Shown in pieces: positions 1-5,986 of a DNA stretch of 8,440 bases. How positions within the stretch are numbered: position 1 is the first letter of the stretch; each line of letters starts with the position of its first letter. Source of the stretch: JBELMB01 sp042088665 (lineage in GTDB: Bacteria; Pseudomonadota; Alphaproteobacteria; Rhodobacterales; Rhodobacteraceae); the NCBI GenBank assembly GCA_042088665.1, contig JBELMB010000217.1, positions 1-8,440 on the forward strand. Reading direction: 5' to 3'. The position numbers and the translations under genes are program-made. Under the pieces are notes generated by a model. It was not told where the DNA came from. It saw only the letters and a list, made by a program, of their open reading frames with translations, and ran no database searches.

Positions 1-1
1 C

Positions 2-2338
2 CTTTTGGTCAACGGCAGCTTTGAAAGCACCACGCTGGGCGCAGGCGGTCTGGACATGAACGCGCAGCTGACCGGCTGGCAGTCGGACAATGGCGGGCTG
101 GCGCAATGGGACAGCGGCCATCAAGGGGTGAGCAGCACGGATGGCGGTGACTTCGTCGAAATCGACCGCAACGCAAACGAGCAGAACAACATCTACCAGG
201 ATGTCGCCACCACCGCGGGCGAAACCTACACCATGACCTTCGACGCCACGGCCCGCCCCGGCAGCGAAGGCGAAACACTCGAAGTCTACTGGAACGACGA
301 AAAGATCGGTGAGGTCAGTCCCGAGACCGGTGGCCAATGGGACAGCCACAGCTTTGACGTGACAGGCAGCGGCGGCGTTGACCGACTGGAGTTTCGCGAA
401 ACCGCGTCAGAGGACAACAGCCTCGGCCCGCTGCTGGACAATGTCGCACTGGTTGTCGCGGGTGATGACACCATCGACGGGGGCTCTGGCGAGGACACGA
501 TCGACGGGGGCGGCGGGGACGATGTCATCGAAGGCGGCACGGGCGCGGATGAGATTTCAGGCGGGGACGGCGATGACGTGATCACCGATTCCGGTACAAA
601 TCCCGGTATGACCTTCAACACGACCGGCACGGACGGCGTCGCCCTGTCCGGCCCGATGGACGACTTCCCGACACAGGCGCTGACCTTCGAGATCCAGTTC
701 GCCTCGGACAGCGCGCCCGCGCATGGCACCGCATTGGTCTCTTATGCCAATGGTGCGGACCACAACGAGTTTCTCTTGTTTGCCGAGACGGGCAGCACGC
801 TCGAGATCTATATGAACCATGGCAAATACGACACGGGCATCAGTTCCAGCGCGCTTCTGGATGGGTCCGAGCAGACCCTCTCTGTCAGTTGGGACAGCGC
901 CACGGGTGCCGTGAACACCTATGTCAACGGCAGCCTCGCGGACAGTGGCACCTTTCAGGCCGGGGCGCCGCTCAGCGCGGGCGGCACATTGGCACTTGGT
1001 CAGGAACAGGACGTCGAAGGCGGCGTCTTCAACGCCATCCAGTTGTTCGAGGGCACGATCTACGAGGCCCGGCTCTGGAACGATGTGCGCAGTGCCGAGG
1101 AGATCGGCGGTGACATCGGCGACGACACCGGTGGTCTCGTCTCGCAATGGGTGCCCAACGCCGATGCAAGCGCGCTCGAGGATGCGATCAGCGGCAACGA
1201 TCTGACCACACAGGGCGACGTGGCCCCGGCGAGGGATGGCAGCAACGCCGCCGACACCATCGACGCCGGTGCAGGCGATGACCATGTCGATGCGGGCGCG
1301 GGCGACGACGCCGTCGAAGGCGGCAGCGGCGACGATACGCTCCTTGGCGGCGCAGGCGATGACACCCTATCGGGTGGTGACGGCGAGGACAGCCTGCTGG
1401 GCGGCGCCGGAGACGACAGCCTGCTGGGTGGGGAAGGCGCGGACCAACTTTTTGGCGGCGCGGGCGCGGACACGCTGGAAGGCGGCGATGGCAGCGACAG
1501 CATGACCGTCGGCGCCGGGGACCAGGCGCAGGGCGATGGAGGTGACGACAGCTTTTCGATCTCGGCGGCGGATATCGCGGGGGGCGCTGCCACGGTCGTC
1601 GGCGGCGAGACCGACGAAACTCTGGGTGACACGCTGAACATCACCGGCCCCGCCAGTATCGTCATGACCGGCGCGGAATCCGGTACCGTGACGTGGCTGG
1701 ACGGCTCGACGCTCACCTTCTCGGAAATCGAGAACGTGAACTACGTGCCCTGCTTCACGCCCGGCACACGGATCAAGACCGCGCGCGGTGAGGTCGACGC
1801 AGCAGATGTCCGGCCCGGAGACCGCGTCCTGACCCGTGACAACGGCTATCAGGAGGTGCGCTGGAGCGGCGGCAAACCTCTTTCGGTGCGGCGTCTGACC
1901 AGCGACCCCGCGCTGCAACCGGTGCGCATCACGGCGGGCGCGCTGGGTCCGGGTGTGCCAGAGCGCGACATGGTGGTCTCTCCGCAGCACCGTCTGGTGA
2001 TGGGCGGCCCGGATGTGGCGCTGTACTTCGGTGAAACCGAAGTGCTGGCCGCCGCCGCGCATCTGGTCGGGCGCCCCGGCATAACGCGGGATCAGCCCGA
2101 ACACGGCGTGGTCTACCTGCACTTCATGTTTGACCGACACGAGTTGGTGCTGTCGGACGGCCTCTGGACCGAAAGCTTTCAGCCCGGCGACCTGTCCATG
2201 AATGGGCTCGACGATGGGCCGCGGCGCGAATTGCTGACGCTTTTTCCCGATCTGGCCACGGCCGAAGGGCGCGAGGCCTATGCCGCTGCCCGCCCCACGC
2301 TCAAGGCCTATCAGGCGGGCTTGCTGGGCACCGGCTGA
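2..2338 (+). CDS. RTX/LamG calcium-binding secreted protein with C-terminal Hint domain (5' partial)
   Basis: The reading frame is open to the left edge, and the first readable residues (LLVNGSFES) look like the start of a carbohydrate-binding-like beta-sandwich, so the true start lies outside the window. Residues here count from the TTG at position 5. Domains in order: beta-sandwich module about 1-150; short RTX block 152-195 (GGxGxDxhx nonapeptides); LamG/pentraxin-like concanavalin fold about 203-375 (YVNGS near 306, LGQEQD 331-336, ARLWNDVRS near 355); longer RTX block 416-515; linker; Hint_2-type domain from Cys583 (CFTPGTRIKT) through SPQHR 659-663 to a typical tail (FDRHE, ESFQPGD, ARPTLKA). 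RTX repeats bind calcium after export, usually by type I secretion. Hint folds are related to inteins and hedgehog, but autoprocessing by this bacterial subtype is not shown here. The role is probably extracellular or surface; the ligand is unknown. Confidence 0.9.
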   Translation, partial: LLVNGSFESTTLGAGGLDMNAQLTGWQSDNGGLAQWDSGHQGVSSTDGGDFVEIDRNANEQNNIYQDVATTAGETYTMTFDATARPGSEGETLEVYWNDEKIGEVSPETGGQWDSHSFDVTGSGGVDRLEFRETASEDNSLGPLLDNVALVVAGDDTIDGGSGEDTIDGGGGDDVIEGGTGADEISGGDGDDVITDSGTNPGMTFNTTGTDGVALSGPMDDFPTQALTFEIQFASDSAPAHGTALVSYANGADHNEFLLFAETGSTLEIYMNHGKYDTGISSSALLDGSEQTLSVSWDSATGAVNTYVNGSLADSGTFQAGAPLSAGGTLALGQEQDVEGGVFNAIQLFEGTIYEARLWNDVRSAEEIGGDIGDDTGGLVSQWVPNADASALEDAISGNDLTTQGDVAPARDGSNAADTIDAGAGDDHVDAGAGDDAVEGGSGDDTLLGGAGDDTLSGGDGEDSLLGGAGDDSLLGGEGADQLFGGAGADTLEGGDGSDSMTVGAGDQAQGDGGDDSFSISAADIAGGAATVVGGETDETLGDTLNITGPASIVMTGAESGTVTWLDGSTLTFSEIENVNYVPCFTPGTRIKTARGEVDAADVRPGDRVLTRDNGYQEVRWSGGKPLSVRRLTSDPALQPVRITAGALGPGVPERDMVVSPQHRLVMGGPDVALYFGETEVLAAAAHLVGRPGITRDQPEHGVVYLHFMFDRHELVLSDGLWTESFQPGDLSMNGLDDGPRRELLTLFPDLATAEGREAYAAARPTLKAYQAGLLGTG
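458..589 (+). repeat. RTX nonapeptide block 1
   Basis: About four to five tandem nine-residue units of the form GGxGxDxIx (for example DGGSGEDTI, DGGGGDDVI, EGGTGADEI) sit between the N-terminal beta-sandwich and the LamG-like domain. Such units form a parallel beta-roll that binds calcium. The DNA repeats are diverged at third positions, so this is protein-level repetition. Confidence 0.85.
1250..1549 (+). repeat. RTX nonapeptide block 2
   Basis: About ten tandem GGxGxDxhx units (for example GGAGDDTLS, GGDGEDSLL, GGAGADTLE), degenerating towards the end, lie between the LamG-like domain and the linker to the Hint domain. This is the main predicted calcium-binding beta-roll of the protein. 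Confidence 0.85.
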
Positions 2339-2348
2339 CGCGGCAAAC

Positions 2349-3596
2349 CTACCCCAGCGCGTCCAGGAGCGCCGCGGAGGGCGCTCCGGTCTGCGTCAGG
2401 CCGCGGGATTGTTGGTACGCCCTGATGGCAGCGGTGGTCTTTTTGCCGATCACCCCGTCAGGCGTGCCTGCGTCGAAACCGGCGCGCGTCAGCCCGCGCT
2501 GCAATGCCTTGCGGTCGGTCTGCGTCAACCCGTTGCTGTCGCGCCCGAAAGGCGTCACAAGCGGCCCCTGTCCCGCCAGCCGCGAGGCCAGATACCCCAC
2601 ACCCAGCCCGTAGTTTTCGGACGGATTGTAGCGCAGCAAAACGTTGAAGTTGTGAAACACCAGAAAGACCGGTTTGCCAAAACCCATGGGGGCCAGCAGC
2701 GCCGCGGTCCCTTGGTCCGGCAGGGCCCCTCCCCGCGCCGCGCTCACGCCAGCGCTGCGCCAGACCGATATGCCGCGCTGTGTGCTGCGCCCGCTGGGAC
2801 CCGCGTAGCCGGCGGGCAGCTTGACCTCCAGCCCCCAAGTCTGGCCGCTGCGCCATCCCGCATCTTCAAGGAACCGCGCCGTGGAGGCAAAGGCATCCAC
2901 CGGGTTGTCCGACCAGATGTCCCGCTTGCCGTCACCATCGAAATCGACGGCCAGCCGCTGATAGGCATTCGGGATCATCTGTGTGTGCCCCATCGCCCCG
3001 GCCCAGCTGCCCACCAGTTGCGCTGGCCGCGCATCCCCCGATTGCAGGATCCGCAGGGCATCCAGCAGATTGCTTTCAAAGAACCGGCCCCGCCGCCCCT
3101 CCCAGGCCAGCGTCGATGTCGCCGAGATCACGGGGATTTCGCCGCGGCGGGTGCCAAAGTAGCTCTCGACACCCCAGATCGCGCCGATGATGTCCGCTGC
3201 CACGCCATACCGCGCAGAAACCTGCGCCAGCACGCGCGTGTGCCCGGACAGGGCCCGTCGTCCGAAAGTCACCTTCTCTTCCGGGGCGACAATCGCGAGA
3301 TAGTCCTCAAGCGTGCGCTTGAACTCTGTCTGGTTGCGGTCGCGGGTCACGACACCGGGCAGGAAGCCCTGTCCGCGAAAACCGACCTCCAGCACATCAG
3401 CCGAAATACCACGGCTGCGGGCCCGCGCACGAAAGGCGCTGACCCATTGATCATAGGCTGCATTGGGTTGGGGGCGCAGGTCCGCCGGAAGACCGCTGGT
3501 CGATCCGCGTGCCGCTGGTCCCTGCCCCGTGGTTCCGCATCCCGCAAGAGCGAGCGCGCCGAAACCGGCCAAGAGTTCACGTCGTGCCCATGCCAT
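2349..3596 (-). CDS. MltB-family lytic murein transglycosylase, lipoprotein, with peptidoglycan-binding domain
   Basis: Predicted to cleave the MurNAc-GlcNAc bond of peptidoglycan in the periplasm, leaving 1,6-anhydro ends. The N-terminus is a lipoprotein signal: positively charged head with paired arginines (ARRELL), hydrophobic stretch, then lipobox LAGC with Cys20 as the predicted lipidated residue. The catalytic domain spans about 45-345. It shows IWGVESYFG with the likely catalytic Glu144, the family signature GSWAGAMGHTQMIPNAY (196-212), DFDGDGKRDIW (218-228) and NYGLGVGYLASR (328-339). Residues about 355-415 form a PG_binding_1 domain (TDRKALQRGL, DGVIGKKTTAAIRAYQQ). The length of 415 aa is normal for this subfamily. 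The ATG start is supported by AAGGGG eight bases upstream and by the signal peptide beginning at once. It converges on the Hint-domain gene, 10 bp apart. The symbol is withheld because several MltB paralogues exist. Confidence 0.93.
   Translation of the reverse strand: MAWARRELLAGFGALALAGCGTTGQGPAARGSTSGLPADLRPQPNAAYDQWVSAFRARARSRGISADVLEVGFRGQGFLPGVVTRDRNQTEFKRTLEDYLAIVAPEEKVTFGRRALSGHTRVLAQVSARYGVAADIIGAIWGVESYFGTRRGEIPVISATSTLAWEGRRGRFFESNLLDALRILQSGDARPAQLVGSWAGAMGHTQMIPNAYQRLAVDFDGDGKRDIWSDNPVDAFASTARFLEDAGWRSGQTWGLEVKLPAGYAGPSGRSTQRGISVWRSAGVSAARGGALPDQGTAALLAPMGFGKPVFLVFHNFNVLLRYNPSENYGLGVGYLASRLAGQGPLVTPFGRDSNGLTQTDRKALQRGLTRAGFDAGTPDGVIGKKTTAAIRAYQQSRGLTQTGAPSAALLDALG
2366..2387. repeat. 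Perfect 8-bp inverted repeat at convergent gene ends
   Basis: GGAGCGCC (2366-2373) and GGCGCTCC (2380-2387) can form a hairpin with a 6-nt loop. It lies inside the last codons of the lytic transglycosylase gene and 28 bp past the stop of the Hint-domain gene. There is no T-run on either side, so it is not a classical intrinsic terminator. It may protect or terminate the converging transcripts, or be chance in GC-rich coding DNA. Confidence 0.35.
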
Positions 3597-3707
3597 GGTG
3601 AGAGCCCCTTGTCCCGATGGATTTCAAGGTCGTTTTGGCAAGCTGTGCACGAAAGCACAATGATCCGTCAGCCATAGGCAGAGTAGCGCCGAAACGGCAA
3701 ATCCCGA

Positions 3708-3923
3708 CTACGGCTTGACCGGCGTGTCGGGCAAAACCGCGTAGGACAGGACATCCGTCGGCATCCCGTAGAAATAGAGGAATGCCCCGCCGCCGATCGC
3801 GACGATACCCGCCACGAACCACCATCGGTTCCAGATCGGGGTAGAGACAAAGCAATATGAACAGTTACTCGCACCGAAGCGCAGAGGATGATTGCAGCGG
3901 CACCTGAAAATTCTGAGTTTCAT
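3708..3923 (-). CDS. Small membrane protein with Cys/His-rich N-terminal motif
   Basis: A 71-residue protein. The head holds C8-x-C10-x-H12 and C21-x-x-C24, arranged like a small zinc-ribbon or other metal/redox site. One hydrophobic segment follows (about 34-53, WWFVAGIVAIGGGAFLYFYG) and then a short tail. The ATG is preceded by AAGGAGGT nine bases upstream, the best ribosome binding site in the window, which is the main reason to accept so short a gene. No function is recognised. It lies 111 bp upstream of the lytic transglycosylase on the same strand and could be cotranscribed with it. It is divergent from the speD operon. Confidence 0.72.
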   Translation of the reverse strand: MKLRIFRCRCNHPLRFGASNCSYCFVSTPIWNRWWFVAGIVAIGGGAFLYFYGMPTDVLSYAVLPDTPVKP

Positions 3924-3932
3924 CGGCCCGTT

Positions 3933-3940
3933 ACCTCCTT
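3933..3940 (-). promoter_or_regulatory. Strong Shine-Dalgarno for the 71-aa protein
   Basis: On the minus strand the sequence reads AAGGAGGT, ending nine bases before the ATG at 3923. It is a near-perfect match to the anti-Shine-Dalgarno and fixes this start codon. Confidence 0.8.
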
Positions 3941-3995
3941 CTCTTGCTCCCCACCACTCCCAGTGGGTTTGCGTTTGTTATGCGATAAAGAACCC

Positions 3996-4038
3996 GGTAT
4001 CGCGGTGAAACATAATGCCGGTGATACCATACGGTGTC
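3996..4038 (+). promoter_or_regulatory. Pair of mutually exclusive hairpins upstream of speD
   Basis: GATACC at 4023-4028 pairs perfectly with the upstream GGTATC at 3996-4001; an inner CGG/CCG pairing at 4003-4005 and 4018-4020 supports this stem. It can instead pair, with one G-U, with the downstream GGTGTC at 4033-4038 across a 4-nt loop (ATAC). The two structures cannot coexist. It acts on speD mRNA only if transcription starts upstream of 3996; otherwise it may be an operator or belong to the minus-strand leader. Confidence 0.3.
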
Positions 4039-4075
4039 GTGATCGTGCTGATCTCAAAGCGGTGCATACGTATAG

Positions 4076-4105
4076 AGGCTATTTTTTAGGCGAGCTAGGT
4101 GTCAA
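4076..4105 (-). promoter_or_regulatory. Putative sigma70-type promoter for the minus-strand small gene
   Basis: On the minus strand a consensus -35 TTGACA (4100-4105) is followed after 18 bases by TAGCCT (4076-4081), a weak -10. It would give a leader of roughly 150 nt before the 71-aa protein. The -35 is perfect but the -10 is poor, so this is tentative. Confidence 0.3.
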
Positions 4106-4114
4106 AAACCACCG

Positions 4115-4149
4115 TTGACTCATCTACGGTATTGGCACCGCTATATAAC
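4115..4149 (+). promoter_or_regulatory. Weak putative promoter for the speD operon
   Basis: TTGACT (4115-4120) and the AT-rich block TATATAAC (4142-4149) are the best -35-like and -10-like elements before speD. The 21-base spacing is too long for a standard sigma70 promoter, so the call is weak. A start near 4155 would give a leader of about 100 nt containing the 12-codon minigene. Confidence 0.25.
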
Positions 4150-4207
4150 GGGGGCAGGTAAATTTTCGTTTCATCGCCCATTCTCCCGTCCTATCCCCTT
4201 GCTCGCG

Positions 4208-4246
4208 ATGCCAACTCGCGTCAGATTCGGGGAGGTTTTCGATTGA
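4208..4246 (+). other. Possible 12-codon leader minigene before speD
   Basis: ATG at 4208 opens a frame MPTRVRFGEVFD ending in TGA at 4244-4246, 10 bp before the speD start. No Shine-Dalgarno precedes it. Its 3' codons overlap the GGGGAGG and GAGGG purine stretches that could serve speD. If translated, it could affect ribosome access to speD. It may equally be chance. Confidence 0.2.
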
Positions 4247-4256
4247 GGGTTGTGGC

Positions 4257-4658
4257 TTGAAGGATGGACTCGACAAAAAGGTGCAAGAATCAACTTTGGG
4301 GCAACATGTCGTGTCCGAGTTCTACGGCGCCCGGAACCTCACGGAGCCGAGAGACGCAGAACCGATTCTTGCCCAAGCGGCGGTGACCGCCGGGGCGACA
4401 GTGCTCGATGTAACGACTCATGACTTCGGAGACAGGGCTGGATTCACCGGTGTGGCGCTCTTGGCCGAATCGCATATCTCGATCCACACGTGGCCGGAAC
4501 ACGGCTATGCCGCCATCGACATCTTCATGTGTGGCGCGGCGGACCCGCACAAAAGCCTGCAGGTCTTGCGCGGCTTCTTTGCCCCCTCGGACGAAGAGAC
4601 CCATGTCCTGTTGCGCGGCACGCCTGCGCGGATCGCTGCCCATGCGCCCAAGGGATGA
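4257..4658 (+). CDS. speD: S-adenosylmethionine decarboxylase proenzyme (prokaryotic class 1B)
   Basis: Removes the carboxyl group of SAM to give decarboxylated SAM, the aminopropyl donor for polyamine synthesis; cytosolic. The 133-residue proenzyme carries the self-cleavage site LLAESHISIHTWPE. Cleavage between Glu71 and Ser72 would turn Ser72 into the pyruvoyl cofactor. His77 (+5) and Cys92 (+20, in FMCG) have the spacing of the processing and catalytic residues of characterised class 1B enzymes. FYGARNLT (22-29) is also typical. There is no in-frame ATG. TTG at 4257 has GAGGG seven bases upstream and gives the usual family length. The alternatives are ATT at 4242 (GGAGG six bases upstream, but a very rare start) and GTG at 4281 (no usable site). 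It is first in the operon; its stop overlaps the next start as ATGA. The function call is firm; the exact start is not. Confidence 0.93.
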   Translation: MKDGLDKKVQESTLGQHVVSEFYGARNLTEPRDAEPILAQAAVTAGATVLDVTTHDFGDRAGFTGVALLAESHISIHTWPEHGYAAIDIFMCGAADPHKSLQVLRGFFAPSDEETHVLLRGTPARIAAHAPKG

Positions 4659-5956
4659 CCATCCGCTGGCAAGCGCTGCGACACAGCCACGCCACGCAGG
4701 CCATCGCCATCGCGGCACTTCTGGTCTTTGCAGTGCATGGGCCAGCGCGCGACCCGGGGGCCTTTCAAGGCCCGAGCGCGGCGCTGACGGGCGTTCTGTA
4801 CCACGGCGCGCTCTCGCATCTGGTGCTCAATGTGGCACTGGTGGTGCTGGCCGGGATCATGATCGAACCCCGGCTGGGGCCTTGGCGCGTGCTGGCACTG
4901 GCCCTTGGCGCGGCACTCTGTGCGACATTCGCGGAACTGTGGATCGCCGGGCCGGGATTTGTCGGGCTTTCGGGCGTGGCCTATGCCATGGTGACCTGCG
5001 CCTGGCTGATCGATCCCAAGGGTTGGCCCCGATCCCGGAAACTGGCAGTGATCGCCGGGGCGCTTTGCCTTGAATGGATTTTCATGCGCGGCACGCTTGG
5101 CGTCTACAGCCATCTCGCCGGCGCTTTGACAGGAGCAGTATTCGCCATGTTTTCCTCTCTTTTCGGAAACAAGGGCCCAAGCCTGAAACCCATGAAATGG
5201 GAACATGTGACCAAGGTCCTGCCGATCATTGCAGAAACGGATGAGGACGACGCCGCAGAAGCAGAGCGCAGCCTCGTCGAGGGTGGGTACGAGAACATGT
5301 TCGTGTTGATCGACCGCGGCGAGGTGCTGGGGTTGACCGGGTTCGAGATCGACGAAACCGTTCCTGACCTCGCATGGTTGTCCTGGACATACCTCGCCCG
5401 TGCCCACATGGGCCAAGGCCTCGGTGGCCAGATGTTCAACGATCTTCTGGGGATGCTGAACCAGCAGGGCATTCGGAAAATCTTCATCGAAACGAGCGAT
5501 TACGAGGAAGACGGCGAACTGATCTATGCCGGTGCCCATCGCCTGTACGAGGAATTCGGCGCCGGTGTCGAACTGACGGTGCCTGATTTCCACGCGCCGG
5601 GGGAGGCCAAGATCATCTACGGGCTGAACAACCCCGAGGCGGAGCCCGCCGGGGCCACGCCGGACAGCAGCGACCCCGGCCTTGCGGTCACGGGCACCGC
5701 GCTGGCTGCCGAAACCGATGCCGTGACCGACCTGCGTTGGGAAGAGATCCCCACCGGTCTGTCCGGGGTCGATTTCGCACTGAACCGCGCGCGGGATCAG
5801 AAACACCGCATGGCCGTTCTGGCCATTCCTTCGGACATCTCCCGCAGCCAGGAAGACGGATTGCGGGCACAGGGCTTCCGCCACTTGGGACAGTTGACGG
5901 ATTACTATGGCTCCGGCGTGGGCCAGGATTGGTGGGCGCATGATCTGGCGTCCTGA
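4655..5956 (+). CDS. Rhomboid-family intramembrane protease fused to GNAT acetyltransferase
   Basis: 433 residues, starting at an ATG that overlaps the speD stop (ATGA), so translation is probably coupled. The same frame is open further upstream, but that part lies within speD. Residues about 15-170 are a compact rhomboid domain of about six membrane helices. They hold H50, H55 and N59 in the HxxxN region (SHLVLN), catalytic Ser106 in GLSG (104-107) and His153 in YSHLAGALTG, an intact Ser/His dyad. The small size resembles rhombosortase-type members. Residues about 178-325 are a GNAT fold: HMGQGLGG (251-258) is the acetyl-CoA loop, with Met252 where Arg/Gln is usual, then IETSD (278-282), LYEEFG and PDFHAPGEAKIIYG. 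Residues about 355-430 look like a second, degenerate GNAT half (GFRHLGQLTDYYGSG). Substrates are unknown. An internal Met165 (5147) with AGGAG 11 bases upstream might yield the GNAT part alone. Confidence 0.85.
   Translation: MTIRWQALRHSHATQAIAIAALLVFAVHGPARDPGAFQGPSAALTGVLYHGALSHLVLNVALVVLAGIMIEPRLGPWRVLALALGAALCATFAELWIAGPGFVGLSGVAYAMVTCAWLIDPKGWPRSRKLAVIAGALCLEWIFMRGTLGVYSHLAGALTGAVFAMFSSLFGNKGPSLKPMKWEHVTKVLPIIAETDEDDAAEAERSLVEGGYENMFVLIDRGEVLGLTGFEIDETVPDLAWLSWTYLARAHMGQGLGGQMFNDLLGMLNQQGIRKIFIETSDYEEDGELIYAGAHRLYEEFGAGVELTVPDFHAPGEAKIIYGLNNPEAEPAGATPDSSDPGLAVTGTALAAETDAVTDLRWEEIPTGLSGVDFALNRARDQKHRMAVLAIPSDISRSQEDGLRAQGFRHLGQLTDYYGSGVGQDWWAHDLAS
5131..5149 (+). promoter_or_regulatory. 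Possible internal ribosome binding site and start at the rhomboid/GNAT junction
   Basis: AGGAG (5131-5135) lies 11 bases before an in-frame ATG (5147-5149), at the end of the last rhomboid helix and before the GNAT domain. It could allow a separate, shorter product. The spacing is a little long and the purine run falls in coding sequence, so confidence is low. Confidence 0.25.
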
Positions 5957-5986
5957 CAGCCGAATTGAACAAGATTGGAGTAGACC

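Larger units (their letters stand above)
3924..4256. other. AT-richer divergent intergenic region upstream of speD
   Basis: 333 bases between two divergent genes. No convincing protein-coding gene longer than about 12 codons was found. The region holds candidate promoters on both strands, a palindrome ATACGTAT (4066-4073), overlapping hairpins (3996-4038), a further inverted repeat ACCGT/ACGGT (4111-4115 and 4126-4130), and a 12-codon minigene before speD. The density of small inverted repeats suggests a regulated leader or operator region, but no named riboswitch could be matched by eye. Confidence 0.6.

Noticed and set aside
1250..1549. Tandem DNA repeat or CRISPR-like array
   Set aside because: The periodicity of about 27 nt reflects RTX nonapeptide codons; there are no spacers or exact repeats.
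1060..1716. 218-codon minus-strand frame with Pro/Ser-rich repeats
   Set aside because: The repetitive translation is the reverse reading of the RTX repeat codons, not a gene.
3645..3661. Short inverted repeat TGTGC/GCACA upstream of the lytic transglycosylase
   Set aside because: Only five pairs, no T-run, and no clear relation to a promoter; chance is likely.
2280..3677. 465-codon open frame on the plus strand
   Set aside because: It is antisense to the clear lytic transglycosylase gene; its translation is Pro/Arg/Ala-rich with no recognisable motif.
3888..4118. 76-codon plus-strand frame in the divergent region
   Set aside because: It overlaps the start of the better-supported minus-strand 71-aa gene, has no ribosome binding site, and its composition looks random.
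5126..5131. TTGACA resembling a promoter -35 inside the rhomboid-GNAT gene
   Set aside because: No acceptable -10 lies 16-18 bases downstream.
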